Numbered from the stretch's first letter, positions 42,924 to 54,859 are shown. The stretch: DNA of 64,000 nucleotides from Phymatolithon calcareum (GCA_977006965.1 OZ345375.1:2232001-2296000), one strand, 5' to 3'. Notes: a model not told the origin generated them from the sequence alone. Program-made: numbers and translations.

Positions 42924-45900
42924 CGCCGGACAAGACTGTCTCTGTAGACACTACTGCTGGTACACTGCTGCTACAACCGCGGAAGATGCTCAAGTCACGG
43001 CATGTCGCCGGTTCCAGATGTAGCACTGCAAAGAAGCGATCTCATTTTTATGGCAGTATTGTAAAGAATGTGCTCGACGTAAACACTGGAGAGTTTCAGG
43101 ACATCTATGCATCTAATGAGTTCGTCGGCGCGTGCATTGATGGAGGTGCTGAGAAGTCTCTCGTCGGTCTGAAGCAAGCGCGGGCATACTGCAAGATGCT
43201 GGGTGTGCGCATGAAACTTGAGCCATCTTGCTACTCGTTCAAGTTCGGTGATTTGATTCGCACAAGTCTGGGTAAAATGGAGATTCGTTTGCCTACTCCC
43301 GGTAACTCGTTCTTACCCATTACTGTTGATGTTGTTGCTGCAGGTGTGCCACTGCTTATTGGACTGGACATACTGGACAAGGAACGGTTGGTGCCGGACA
43401 ATGTTGACAACGTATTGATGAGCAAGGCTCGGGGGTGGCGGCTCCCGATAGTACGTTATCAAGAGCAAATGTTTATTCAGTGGGAGGTACCGCAGGTGCT
43501 TTTCACTCGTGCCGAGTTGCATCGCTTGCACCTACACTTCTTCCATCCCAATGCCAGGAAGTTGTATAACCTTATTCGCAGAGCACGCTCGGATGACGTC
43601 AGTCCAGACACGCTGAAGGTACTGGAGGAGATTTCCGAACAATGCAAAGCATGTAAGACACACACGCCGAGGTTGTACCGTTTTCGCGTGTCAGTACCGC
43701 CCGAAGAAATTGTATTCAATCATGAAGTCGCTCTAGATCTGATGTGGTTGGATGGAAATCCTGCCATCCATGTCGTCGACACGCACGCGCACTACCAGAA
43801 TGCGGTGCTGTTACAAGGTCAATCTGCAGCCGCTGTTTGGGACGCATTTGTGGAAGCATGGGCTTCCGTCTATGTTGGATACCCGAACCGAATGAGGGTA
43901 GACCAAGGAAGTATTTTTACCTCCCAGTTCTGGGATGATGTCACTACACTGAATGGCATTGAGCTTCAGCTCTCCGGCGTGGAGAGCCACAACTCGATCG
44001 GCTCAGGCGAGAGGTATCATGCACCGTTGCGTCGGGTATTTGACGTGGTGCGGAAGAGCTATCCCAAGCTAAACCCAGAGATTGCTCTCCGCCTTGCCGT
44101 CAAAGGCATTAATGATACGATGGGGCCTGAAGTCGTTGTGCCGACACATTTGGTTTATGGGTGTATGCCTTTGTTCCCAGCTGTTAACTGCAAACTTCTG
44201 AAGCAGCGCCAACGACTGCGAGCACTGGAGACGGCAAGGCGCGAGATGGCTACCATTACTGCCGAGCTCCGCATTCAGCAAGCACTACGCTCTCGTCTTC
44301 CGCCCGCCTCGAAGTACTTGATTGAACCCGGACAGCACGTGTACATCTACCGCGAAAAGCGAAAGGAATGGCAAGGCCCGTTCGTTGTCACTAAAGTTAT
44401 TGAAAAGGAGATCTTTGTGGACTGGGAGCGCACTGAGAAGCACTTCAGCAAGAGTCAGGCTATCCCGTGCCCGGCAGAAGGAAGCGATCGGGAACTACAA
44501 AGACTCCTTGATGGTATGGAAATGTTCAAGTCCAACCCTCCAGCTGGTGTTTTCATCACCGAAGTACTTCACCCTGCGGAGAAGAGGGGGAGGTCAGTTA
44601 TGTTTGATGAGGCTAAGGCAAAAGAATTGGCAGGACTGGCGAATCGTGGGGTTTACGAAGTCTTCGTGCGAGAGCATGTACCAGAAGGAGCAAATGTGAT
44701 GGGCGGGCGCTTTGTCTTGGCAATCAAAAATGTTGGTACAGGAGAGGAGGCTTATAAGGCGCGGTTTGTGGTACAGGGCCACACGGATGCTGAGAAGACC
44801 TTGCTGGTGCATAATAGCACCAACTTAAAACAAACTTCTGTCCGCCTGCTCGTCGCAATAGCTGCAATCTTCGGCTTTCGCCTCTGGTCGCAGGACGTCT
44901 GTCAAGCGTATTTGCAATCTGCAGAGAAGTTAATGCGTGAAGTGTACGTGCGTCCTACGAAGGAGTTCCGTTTGTCGTCTGACAAGCTCCTTCACTTACT
45001 CAAACCTCTGTACGGTTTGCCGGACTCTGGTGATTACTGGCACTCGACCTTCTCGAAGCACTTGCGCGAAGATCTGACAATGAGTTCAACTGCTGGTGAT
45101 CTCAGTTTGTTCTTCAAAGTCATCCATGGAAAGCTCGCTGGCATTACTGGTGCATACGTGGACGATACACTGGGAGCGGGTCCTGAGTTTGAAAAGGAAT
45201 CCAAAAAGACCCAATAGAGGTTTGAATCAAGGCAGCGTGAGTACGACAACTTTGTGTTCGCCGGTATCTAAATGGAGAAGACCGAAAATGGATTTTTGAT
45301 GCACCAAGAGCGCTTTGCGCTCAAAATCGGCCTCCTCGCAAAGGACAGCACCTTCTCTGACTTTCGCTCTAAGAGGCAGGAATTGACTTGGCTGACAAAT
45401 ACGCGCCCTGATATCGCAGCGTCGGTTAACCTGGCTTCGAAAGTCACGGAGGAGAAGTGGTGCGCGGAGGACATAAAACACGTCTGGACCAAAACACGTT
45501 GTCTTTGAAAGTGTTCACAGACTCCTCGTTCGCGAACACACCTGATCTCAGTTCACAATTGGGTTTCCTCATCCTACTCTGTGATGCATTCGGCAGGTGC
45601 AACATTCTGCATTTCGCCAGCTACTAATCGAAACGCGTCGTGAGATCTGTGATGGGCGCCGAGATGTATGCGTTTGCTGATGGCTTCGACTTTGCCTACC
45701 TTATGAAGCATGACATTGAGGCCATGACTGGAAAGAAGATCCCGTTGACGATGATGACAGACTCGGAAAGTCTGTTCAAGGTGATCGTTAAGAACTCTAC
45801 AACGACTGAGAAACGTCTCATGATTGACATCAAAGGTGTTCGGGACGCTTACGAAGCACAAGAGATGAGCGACGTTGGCTGGGTTAATGGTGGGGACAAT

Positions 45901-46020
45901 CCCGCTGACTCGCTCACTAAGAAAGGTCGTTGCGTGGCTTTGGAGCGAATTCTTGACACAGGCAAGATTGACGTTACGGTGCAGCAGTGGGTCGTGCGAA
46001 CTCCGCGGGCCGATGCATAA
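42878..46020 (+). pseudogene. Copia element 2 pol (protease, integrase, RT, RNase H)
   Basis: Reached by -1 frameshift from gag; the frame is open from 42878 to a TAG at 45215-45217. The protease site reads ACIDGGAEKS, with DGG where most Copia have DTG or DSG. Integrase has the HHCC region (HLHFFHPN; CKAC) and core acids (VALDLMWLDG; RVDQGSIFTS; VESHNSIGSGERYH). RT has SQDVCQAYLQS, VYVRPTKEF, LKPLYGLPDSG and the catalytic YVDDT at 45155. After the TAG comes a TAA near 45269. The same frame then encodes the RT tail (TNTRPDIAASVN) and, after a frameshift near 45500, RNase H (TDSESLF; NPADSLTKK) to 46020. Between 46021 and 46688 there is non-coding 3' sequence. Late lesions show this copy is dead, but most of pol is well preserved. 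Confidence 0.85.
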
Positions 46021-46688
46021 GGTTCCACGACTTTCGTGTTTGAAAACTCCCGAGTGCCAACGAAGGTGGACTCATCGGGTGTGCTGTAACACGTATTACA
46101 GCATTGTTGTACACCTGTCAAGTAGTTTGAATCGCGTGATCTGTATTTGAGTTCCCGCGCAACCGCAAGGCGATGACTTTTACAACCGACCAAGTTCCGT
46201 GTACAACGAGAAGTCGCTGTTTTTCTTGTCAGTTCGATTTACGCATTGCGTTCAAGGAGCTGGAGGGTCGTGCGCGAGTCATGTGCGCGTGTTTGGCGCT
46301 GATACGTCTTTCGCCCTGAATTCGGGCGTTAAATCGTGCGTGCCGACACTAGCGACGCTCGTTCGTGCTCCTGCCATGCAAGTTTGGATTTGGAACGGTC
46401 ACTGAATTCTGTTCACTTTACGCGGCAATTGCAACGGGATGCCTTATTATTTCAATTGCGCATGCGAGCTATATGTCAATGTTTTTATTGCTTATTATAC
46501 TCTTGTTTTTATGTTCTGCGAATCGTCTTTGGGACCAGAAATAAGTGTGGCGGATTTGCTTGGCGCGCTTTCGCGCGCTTCACATGCGCCATTAATTCGA
46601 AGCTCCTGGTCTTGCGCGAGCTGTTCCGTGGCACCTGTTCGCGCGTAAGTTTACGATTCGCGCCCGACTGGTGTAAAAGGGAGCAAGC

Positions 46689-46892
46689 TGTATCAACGTG
46701 TCTTTAGTTTTCGGGGACACAGACGATATCGCAAGTAAATTGTTGTTTTTCATTACAACTGTTTCTCAGCTCTTCCCGTGCGGAGCTGTAGCTATTCCTC
46801 TCACCGCTCAAGTTCTACCGGAACACCTTCGGTCCTCGTGAATCGAAGTCAGAGCATTTACAGTTTGGGACTCAAGACCGTCTCAATCGACA
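46689..46892 (+). repeat. 3' LTR of Copia element 2
   Basis: 204 bases, TG...CA, preceded by the purine-rich AAAAGGGAGCAAGC. Confidence 0.9.
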
Positions 46893-47532
46893 GTCTAAAC
46901 AATAGTGTGTTATCTAGATACACGTGTGAAGAAGGAAGGTAGATATTTATTTTAAAGTTAGCAAAGCATCTGCTGCCGCTTGTGGCAACTTTCTTAGTGC
47001 CCTCAGGTTTGGCTGAATTGCATTGTTTTCTTTATTTGTGTAACACGATTCAGTGGACTACAATTCCCATATCCGGTTTCCCTCGAGAGCTCGAGGGGGA
47101 AAAGGATCGACGTGTTAGCTGAAGGGGGTGCTGCATTGCTGTGCATACAAGTTCAATCCTTTTCAACTTTTTGCGGAAGAAAATTTGCTGTACGAAAACA
47201 TTCACTTTGACTGACTTTTCCCCATCCTGCAGCAGTGCATGGACCATTGAAATTTTTGACATGAGCATTTCAATGATCACGATGATGAGTAAGGTGTGGG
47301 AATGAGACATTTTGATCTTACGGCTCTCCTCCAGCAGTGGTATACATACCAATGAAACATATCATTCTGCCTCCCTTGTTAAAAATATAGAACATACTAT
47401 AATTCGACCTTCAAGCTACGTAGATAGAGTACTTAGTCCGCAATAATCATTAGAAAGATATTACTAGAATTGTCAATGAAGCAAGGATGCGCTCTAAATT
47501 AAAGTAACCAACGGAGTAATCGTCTAATGACG
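46893..47532. other. No gene recognised
   Basis: Between the Copia LTR and the hAT target duplication. Only short frames; the right end of the piggyBac-like element was looked for here and not found. Confidence 0.4.
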
Positions 47533-47540
47533 AGCGGCAC

Positions 47541-48468
47541 CAGAGCATTGGAATTATTTATTTATTTTTATTCTTTTCTCGCGCAGTGTCGAGAATAAAT
47601 ATCATGACTGTTGAGCGCAGAAGGAATTAATTATTGTATTTAAGTTCAGTGAGGAATAAATAACTGGTTATTCCCAATTATTGGATCCATCTAGCTGCTT
47701 TCTGTCACGATAGCATTGACGTCTTCGATTCCCCACACATCCGAGTTAGCATGAAGGAACATCTGCTTCTCGAAATTTGCAGGAATAACGCTTCTTCAGC
47801 AGGCCTTTGACAATAAACTCTAGCCAGCCGTGGGCATGCAACGTTTTGCGAGGATAAAACAGAGAGATAGGTTTCGAAACTCGTAAGGTATTTGTGCTCG
47901 ACTCTTTCTCAGCGCATAAAACGTTTAAGTCGCTTGGATGCTCGGATTGAACGTGACTCACAAAATTGGTGTAGCCCCGTCCAGAATCTTTCCGTCGCGT
48001 TCCACATTTGCAAGTCCACACAGCGGAGTTGGGATCCGACTGTGTGAAAAACTCATCGCGAACATGCTTACCGAAAACTCGCGGCATCTTGGGTGCTACC
48101 AAACGGTGCTCGCCTGGTACGCAGTTCCCGTTGTACTGTGTTGATTGCCATGGTTTTCATAATCCTAAATGAGGAGTCCGCAGCCGGCACGTCATGTGCT
48201 ATCGATGACAAACATGTCACTTTACTGTTCAAGAATACCATCGGGCCCAAATAAACAATATAATCGTCGGGCCAAAATGCTGTCATTCTCCCCCAGAAAC
48301 GTAGACTTAGTCGAGCGTTCTCGAGTAAATAATGCTTTCAAATAAATAAAATAATTGTCGTAACCACGAAGATCTCAATAAATACAATAAATATGCGCGA
48401 CTCAGGAATAAATTATTGGAACAATAATTTAAATAATTACAATAGCAATTATTTTTTCCAATGCTTTG
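47541..48468. mobile_element. hAT-type DNA transposon, internally deleted (928 bases)
   Basis: Imperfect terminal inverted repeats (left CAGAGCATTGGAATTATT; right, on the other strand, CAAAGCATTGGAAAAAATAA) and a perfect 8-base target duplication AGCGGCAC at 47533-47540 and 48469-48476. The 8-base duplication and CA(G/A)AG ends define hAT. Interior is AT-rich at the margins and holds a BED-finger frame on the minus strand. Too short for a full transposase. Confidence 0.85.
47746..48087 (-). CDS. BED-type zinc finger, N-terminal fragment of a hAT transposase
   Basis: ATG at 48087; the frame is open a little further upstream, where a TTG stands at 48102 in the position family members usually start. 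Residues WTCKCGTRRKDSGRGYTNF followed by VSHVQSEHP give the Cys-x-Cys ... His-x4-His pattern of BED fingers found at the N-terminus of hAT transposases, where it binds DNA. After a short linker, HGWLEFIVKGLL matches the start of the hAT body, then the frame ends. It lies inside the 928-base hAT element. A truncated protein of 113 residues with DNA-binding potential only; it might act as a repressor if expressed. Confidence 0.6.
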   Translation of the reverse strand: MPRVFGKHVRDEFFTQSDPNSAVWTCKCGTRRKDSGRGYTNFVSHVQSEHPSDLNVLCAEKESSTNTLRVSKPISLFYPRKTLHAHGWLEFIVKGLLKKRYSCKFREADVPSC

Positions 48469-48476
48469 AGCGGCAC

Positions 48477-50309
48477 ACAGAGGAGAAACGTGCTTACAAT
48501 ATAGCTAACAGGATTAACTATCTGGCGTAATCTAACTAGAGAATATAGAAGAACTGCTTGATAGTCCCATAAGGGGAATAAGCATGCATTATTATAGGGA
48601 TGTCGTACAGGTGTCAGGAAGGGAGTAATGTGGCACTAATTTGCTTCTTTCCATGGGCATTCACGACTCTAGCATTTTTCGCTGAACCAACATCTTAGCC
48701 TGAAAAGTTTTTAAGTGAATAACAAACGTTTTGTAACGAACACGTTGGTACCGCGTTGTTAGTTACTGTCGCGAAAGCACTCTGTAGGCCACCGTACGAG
48801 AAAGTCGCTTGTGCCCGTTCTTTTATTAGAAGAGAGTGCCCGTGAGGACGGTTGATATCCCCATTATTGTTATGTATGTTGTTCTGTGTAGGGTCGTATG
48901 TTGCGTATCTTATCTCCTTTGCTATGTTTCTTGAATTAGGAGCGCTACTTGTAATAAAATCTCCCGCATGTCCATAAAGATCATGATGATTGGCTAAGGT
49001 GCAGTAAAAAGATCTTGCTAAAGGCGTTTAATTATGCCCACTCAAATGCATTACACTTTTTTAAAGAATACAGCTCACGGGAAGTAGATACGTGAGTTCC
49101 CAGAATGAATCTCGTCTAAGAACATCTTAGAGTCCACATGGTCAAGTGCTTAAATTAAATCGGGGGTGCGGGCGGATAGGTGGCCAAGGGAAGGTCCCGG
49201 GTTCGAGTCCCGAGGGTGCGACTGTTTCCAGTGAGGATTTCTGACGCGGTTTGCTCTTCTAATTTCTCACATTATACACTGGTTTCGGGAGTTGCTTTTC
49301 GCAGTGCACAAGCGGTCCAGCCGATGTGCAGCGCACATGTACTGGTTGAAAAGTTGCAGTAAGAAAAGAGTCTAACATTTCTGGTCGTCAACTTGGACGC
49401 GCGATGCGTGGAACCACACCGGTTGCTGCGGGTGGAATCGTCTAGTAGGGGCAAGCGGTACGCAGAGAAGTAAGAGGCCTTGCACAGTCGTGCTCACTTA
49501 TGTGGTTCAACTCACCAAAAGAAGCGACGAGCCATTTGTCGTACAAACTTGGAGCACGATATTCCAAACGGTTGGCCAAAGGCCTAAATTGATATACCAG
49601 AAGGAAAGCGTCTGTGCTTCACTTCCTACGAATCCATGCTGCCTACCTCCATCCTACGGAGGAAGACTAGAGCGACTAAAGTAGGGATGAGAGACTAACC
49701 CTCCACTTCCGAATAAAGGCAGCTCACAGCGGGGCAACTCCTCGAGACAGCGTGAGACTTCGCCATCCGTTTTTGTTTTGTTCTCCTTAACTAAGGAAGA
49801 CGCGTGCGGCAGTTCAGCAAACTTGCCAAATTGTAGAATGACCTCACTTTGTCACAGAAGAAGCATGCTTTAAAATAGGTAGCAGGAACAACGACCTGCC
49901 GCAGTCTAAGTAGAATGTAATTAACAAATATAGCACTGCTTAGCGAGCCTCTTTGAGGCGAGAGCACATTCACGCACTATGTGTAGCTTGTATATCCTGT
50001 AATAAAAGAAAGAAATGAAAAGCAATCTATCAGAGTCTTCGAAGAAGACATTCCCAACGATACCCATTAGAACAAGACCCTGGAAAACGATCTAACTGGT
50101 CGCAGGCCACTTTTCTCTTGGATTGCGAAAGGGAGGATTACCGTGTGCACTGTTTCCGAGCATGTCTTTCTTATGCTTCCTCAGATCAGAGTCTCTGTTG
50201 AATTACAGTTTGCACTTACAAAAGAATCTCTTTTTTGTCTGTTCAAAAAACATCGATGGCACGTGCGTTAAATCATTGCGATTCTTGCAATATAATTCGA
50301 TACTGTATT
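48477..50309. other. No gene recognised
   Basis: Short frames only. At 49195-49215 GGTTCGAGTCCCGA looks like a tRNA T-arm/B-box, but no acceptor stem or anticodon arm can be built around it. Confidence 0.4.
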
Positions 50310-50627
50310 TCAATATGAACTTACATGTTTTGAGGTTACATGTTCATTCAGAGACTGCAACCTCTTGAAGCTGGATCCACAACCTGAATGGTTACACTTG
50401 TGTTTCAATTTGATCTCGGGATGAAATTGATTCCTGTGCTTTGAGGCATGCGCTGTACTTCGTTTACCATGTAAATCTGTCAGAATAGTCCAGAACAAGA
50501 ACAAGGCACATGAAATGTTCGACTTCGTGTGGAGAGTGAGCGTACATTTGTCAGACAACATCTTGCTGCACTGGGGGCACGGTGACGGATACGAGGGCGT
50601 TGAAGCCCCTGCAACTGACGAACTCAT
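50310..50627 (-). CDS. C2H2 zinc-finger protein, short
   Basis: ATG at 50627, 105 residues. One complete C2H2 finger near the C-terminus (CNHSGCGSSFKRLQSLNEH, then VTSKH: C-x4-C-x12-H-x4-H), and an incomplete one near the N-terminus (CPQCSKMLSDKCTLTLH) whose second His is not in place. The spacing C-x4-C with a following helix is as in TFIIIA-type fingers. The frame ends five residues after the last finger, so it may be a fragment or one exon of a longer zinc-finger gene. Role: probably nucleic-acid binding. No neighbour gives a functional hint. Confidence 0.45.
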   Translation of the reverse strand: MSSSVAGASTPSYPSPCPQCSKMLSDKCTLTLHTKSNISCALFLFWTILTDLHGKRSTAHASKHRNQFHPEIKLKHKCNHSGCGSSFKRLQSLNEHVTSKHVSSY

Positions 50628-51402
50628 TTGGACTCGCAACGTCGATCGACGAAGAGCGGATTTATTCGCACTCTGTTAAATGTAGTCGTTCTCCAGTTTT
50701 TAATGGATGGGACGCCCGAACTAAGTGCCGTTTTCTAGCGGTCGCGCAAGCTACAGGTGTACATTCTTATCTGATCTCCATAATTGCCATGTACTTCCAC
50801 GAGTCATGTAAACGTTGATGCACGCCACACTCTCTTGCAGGTTGAGATCCATGTGCTCGACAAAGCAAGGCAATCGATGTTGTTCAACACGGCTAGACGT
50901 GAAAGAGAAGTTGCTCACCAGGGGCTCGCTCGAAAAGAGCTTTTGTGTTGCATTCCGTCATGATATTCCCTCACGGCCCCTTGATGAACGACTCTTGACC
51001 CGGAACAAGTTACTTGTTCATGCAAATGCTTTAAGCTCTAGTATGAGAACGGTGAGGCTCAGTTCCCTTTCTATCAAACTGCAAAGACTAATTTTTTTGG
51101 GACGCCCTAGTTTCGCTTTTTGAGGCCACTCACGTGTGCCCTATGTTTCTAGTCCAAAAAAAGTGCCCAGTCTCTTGCCCGATTTTTATGGCCGGGACTC
51201 CAGCGGCACCATTTCTTGTTCGTGGGTTCTAACTGCATGCGGGGCGAGACGGCAGCAACAGCTTGGTCGCGGAATACATGAGGAGAGCATCTCGTCGTAT
51301 GCGTTTGGAAGTATGATGAGAGTCGAAAATGCGCTTTACTCCCCGCTTACGTCCCAAATGATTTGCCTTCCCTGGGGGTCGTTGGTTTCTTTGGGTTTCG
51401 GA
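50628..51402. other. No gene recognised
   Basis: Only short overlapping frames. Confidence 0.4.
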
Positions 51403-52510
51403 TTATACTTGCACCACTCCCTCTGATGGTCTATCTCTCACAGTAAAGGCAACGCAGAGCTCGTCGAAAAATGTGCTCGCTGAGATAAACCGCTCGTGTT
51501 TGGAACGGTTGTCGGATTCGATACAACTGCTCCCTAAAAAATTAGAACTATGTCTTACTTTCATACACTTTGCATTTTGTGCACTGGACGATGAAGTATG
51601 GATGCGCTCAGATTCTGTGAGCAATATGAAAACCCACCGTTCGCATAGTAGTCGGTAGTACAGGATATGAGATTTGCTCTTTGATGGAACCTGTCATGTG
51701 CAGTCGATGGCGAGTTCGATTTGGGACATGTCACTGTCGCGTCTGTGACCTAGACTCAGTATGATCATCTCGAGATGGGAATCGTTTTGCATTTTCCACG
51801 TCGCGCACAGCACACGCAGCGTAATTTGAAGATTTTGTTTTAGTGCCAGAAACTCGTTTTTTGCGAATAAACTGCCACCCATTTCACATTCTCTATGCGT
51901 TCCATCTTCCTATCAGGATCCTGTTCAGGAGTTTTGGCCAGTGAACAGTAAGCCTTCTAGTGCTCCTAATTCTGTCAGCCCTTCCGGTGTCTGGGTAAGC
52001 TTTAACACAGTATTGCGCAGAAAACGAATCCATTGTATCCCTTCAGCGCCGTGTGTTTCCATTACCAGGGTTGGGTCTCCGGCGAACCTCCCCATATATC
52101 AGAACATCTCCACCGTTTGATGGCCCTTGCTTTGGAAGCGGAGGACTAGGCTCTCTCCGCGCCAGTCCCTATTCGGAATTCGCCGTTTTTTTACATTTTC
52201 CATATCTCGAGCTCTCCACTCCTCTGCAAGATCCTTGAGAGGGGACAAATGCTTCTCAAAACGATATTTGAGCTTCACGGCCATGCTCAGCAAAAGAATA
52301 TTCCGAGAGACGGCATGCTTCTCAATGGTCCTCTCCCGATTCCGACTCCTCCAGCTTAAAGAAAAACATCTTTTCTGTTCGTCGAGGGAACGCTCGTAGG
52401 AATGGTGTTAGTGAATCTTCTATGTCCACATTCACGGTGCACATCAGCGCGAAAGGAAAGAGCAAAACACCGGACGATGGCGTGGAAATGCAGAAAAAAT
52501 GAAAAGACAT
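51403..52510 (-). pseudogene. Decayed coding region, family not recognised
   Basis: Minus-strand frames follow one another: 52510-52322 (EDSLTPFLRAFPRRTEKMFF), 52293-52099 (LKYRFEKHLSPLKDLAEEW ... RIPNRDWRGESLVLRFQSK), then after a stop at 52099 the same frame continues (GDPTLVMETHGAEGIQWIRF). Further on come 51882-51694 (SLGHRRDSDMSQIELAIDC) and 51624-51403. Composition is protein-like and all pieces are on one strand, so this is likely one broken gene. No domain recognised. Confidence 0.3.
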
Positions 52511-53443
52511 ATGCAGCCACTATCCGCCACGCACCGTCGGAAAACGTGTGCGGCCCTGAAGAGATCTCTTTGAAGTGCGTTTAAGTGGCACCTAGACCTT
52601 TTCCGGGATCTCATTCTTGCACTCCGGGAGAAGTGCAGAGAGCTGGAAGGAAGATCATAGAAAAAGCACTGGGCCGCATGTGGAGCCAGGACAATTTAAT
52701 CTTTTGCGTGCTATTATGGCCCACTGCTACAATGCTATTGCGATAAAACAACCAGCATTAATATTAAATGCAGCATCATTACCCGCTAAAAATACAAAGT
52801 GCAATACTGAAAACAAGAATTGTAATGTCAAACAGTAGAGCTGCGACCCCGAACCTCATAGGAAATCTGACGAACGGACAGCAAGGTTTTCGTTCCGACC
52901 TCTGGGTGAGGGTTCTTGCTGCTAGGGCTACATCGCTATTCCAGGTTACACAGTGTGGGGAATAAAAAGAGAGAGAGAAAGAGGTTGAGATTTTTTTGGT
53001 GCGGACCGTGAGCTGCCCTCTTTTTCACTAAGGTCGAAGCAGGATACTATATAAACTAGTGCTAGGTTTTGCCGGAGCTCTTGCGAGCAGCACCCAGCTC
53101 ACTGTAAGACTACTAAATGAGGAAACAATTAAAAAAATACAACTCTATCGGAGATCTGCCTTCGTCGACGAATTTATAAACGGTATACCGCCAACCTGGC
53201 GACATTGGCAAGCAACCGGATGCGCTGGGTATGATAGTAACAGCAATGATTCCTTCGGTACGTTCCAGCCTAATCAATCAATCAAGACGGCCAATATTGG
53301 GGTTAGCACACAGATTTGAGTAGATTACAGAAGCTGCGGAGCGTAGCTTCTGAAACGGGTCTCCCTTGCAGTCTCATGAGTGTTTCTGAGGGCGTTTAAT
53401 AAAATTCCAAATTTAAAAACATCGATCAAGCTGGCAATACTAA
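52511..53443. other. No gene recognised
   Basis: Short frames only. Borders the TTAA end of the piggyBac-like element. Confidence 0.4.
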
Positions 53444-53447
53444 TTAA

Positions 53448-54775
53448 CCCTATCGTACTGCACATCCATTTCTGGACAAATCTGTCCTGAATGGGTCATT
53501 CTTATTTTCTGGATACTTTTTGTAGATTTTATTGTTAAAATAATTCAATGATAGTCCATTTCGGGTCTTAAAATCCACCTTTCGGAGTATTGGCCGCTGT
53601 TACTGAGCCCCAGCACCATTTTAATCTACGTTCGTCGTACCATTAGGGTCTTAGGAATGTTATGTGTGCAGTTTTTCAGAGCATGAGTGAGTTTTGCTGG
53701 ATCTATACTGTAGAGAGTGACGTACACAGGAAGGAAGCAGTTCAGAAGCTTTACCATCAGAATCACAGAGAGCGCATACATTTTGACATTATCAAGTTCT
53801 CGGATTGGACGTCCGCTAAGGGAAGCACAAAGATGGATGGCTCTGAAGAGCCCCCGCGCTCCTTCGTTGTGCAGGTAGGAACGGGTTCAATCTCTATATC
53901 TTCGCTCGTAGAGCACTATTTATCTCCGGTGATATCCCGTTGCGCGATCCTTCATCTACACGGCGAGCATAACCCATGCGACGAGCTAGTATGTACCGCC
54001 AATGACAGCGGTACACATCAGAACTGTACCTTCCAGTCGAATTCATGGAGCTCTCTCTCCGGACCACCTTCTGCGATACGAATTCCTCTGCTCCATGATA
54101 CAACTCTAGTTTTTCTGGGTTGAGAAGTGTCAAGAGCAAAACAAAGTCCTCAATTGATCCTCCCATTCCTCCATCTGCGACTGCCTTCATAATATACATT
54201 CCTATCTGCATGGCGACCGATCGTGAATGCTCTGTTTTGAAGGCACTAAGAGCATACATGGCTCTCTCGTGGTCTGCCAACGCTCCTCTCATCATGAAAA
54301 CACATTTCCCATCCGGGCCGCAATGACTTATAGTCAGATCGTAGCTCATTAGGTACACAGATGAAGCGCAAAGGACACGCAGGCCGAACAGCTCAGTTTA
54401 GGGGCCAAATTCGAATGTTTTGCTCGATGTAGAACTGCCCGTATCTTTTTTTTCCAGCCGATTTTGTGAAAACGAAAAAAAAACGGTCCAGATACTGTGC
54501 TTAAGAAGACATCTACCTTGAAATAATATCTGAACGCGCAACTGCTAACTGTCTACATCATCTGAACGAATAGGCATAATTGGACACGAAAATCGCGGCT
54601 TTGCTTGCAGCTTCGCGTACCCTGCGCGAACTCACTCCAAACTTGTTCAGTACGAGCGCATACACATGGGGAAGGACAGGAAATACTCTATGACGTGTTT
54701 TGATGCGCGTGGGCCTCGCAAAAGAATTATTTTACTGTGTCCCAATAAACCTCAATTGTAGCAGTACGAGAGGGT
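53448..54775. mobile_element. Non-autonomous piggyBac-like element (1,328 bases) with TTAA flanks
   Basis: TTAA at 53444-53447 and 54776-54779. Terminal inverted repeats CCCTATCGTACTGC on the left and CCCTCTCGTACTGC on the right (other strand). The left 455 bases, including the start of the SAP-protein frame (MDGSEEPPRSF), match 40151-40605. From about 53905 on, the interior is unrelated to that element and contains a minus-strand frame instead of transposase. Confidence 0.8.
53894..54349 (-). CDS. Unrelated frame inside the piggyBac-like element (possible captured gene fragment)
   Basis: ATG at 54349, 151 residues, opposite in orientation to the element's own frame. It reads MSYDLTISHCGPDGKCVFMM, then ALADHERAMYALSAFKTEHS, GGSIEDFVLLLTLLNPEKLEL and an Arg-rich C-terminus. 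The last few codons run into the element-derived left part at about 53905, as expected if foreign sequence was joined there. I do not recognise the family. Either a captured fragment of a host gene, or part of a longer version of the element. Confidence 0.4.
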   Translation of the reverse strand: MSYDLTISHCGPDGKCVFMMRGALADHERAMYALSAFKTEHSRSVAMQIGMYIMKAVADGGMGGSIEDFVLLLTLLNPEKLELYHGAEEFVSQKVVRRESSMNSTGRYSSDVYRCHWRYILARRMGYARRVDEGSRNGISPEINSALRAKI

Positions 54776-54859
54776 TAACTGCATTATCTTTTTCTAGTTT
54801 GAAGTGCTTTTTGCAATGCCTATTTAGCGATCATCTAGCGCATATCCTCGTTAATTTTA

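Larger units (their letters stand above)
41065..46892 (+). mobile_element. Copia-type LTR retrotransposon 2 (plus orientation)
   Basis: About 5.8 kb between two 204-base LTRs that begin TGTA(C/T)CAACG and end CAATCGACA, giving the canonical TG...CA. Gag and pol lie in different frames joined by a -1 frameshift signal. A purine-rich stretch AAAAGGGAGCAAGC precedes the right LTR. Outer flanks (CTAGC on the left, GTCTA on the right) do not match, so no target duplication is visible. Gag and the RT/RNase H region carry stops, so this copy is inactive. Confidence 0.9.

Noticed and set aside
49160-49225. tRNA gene or permuted tRNA (GGTTCGAGTCCCGA, with GGTGGCCAAGGG upstream)
   Set aside because: A T-arm/B-box-like sequence is present, but the 3' side GGGTGCG has no complement CGCACCC before it or within 200 bases after it, and no anticodon arm fits. 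It could be a tRNA-derived repeat fragment or chance.
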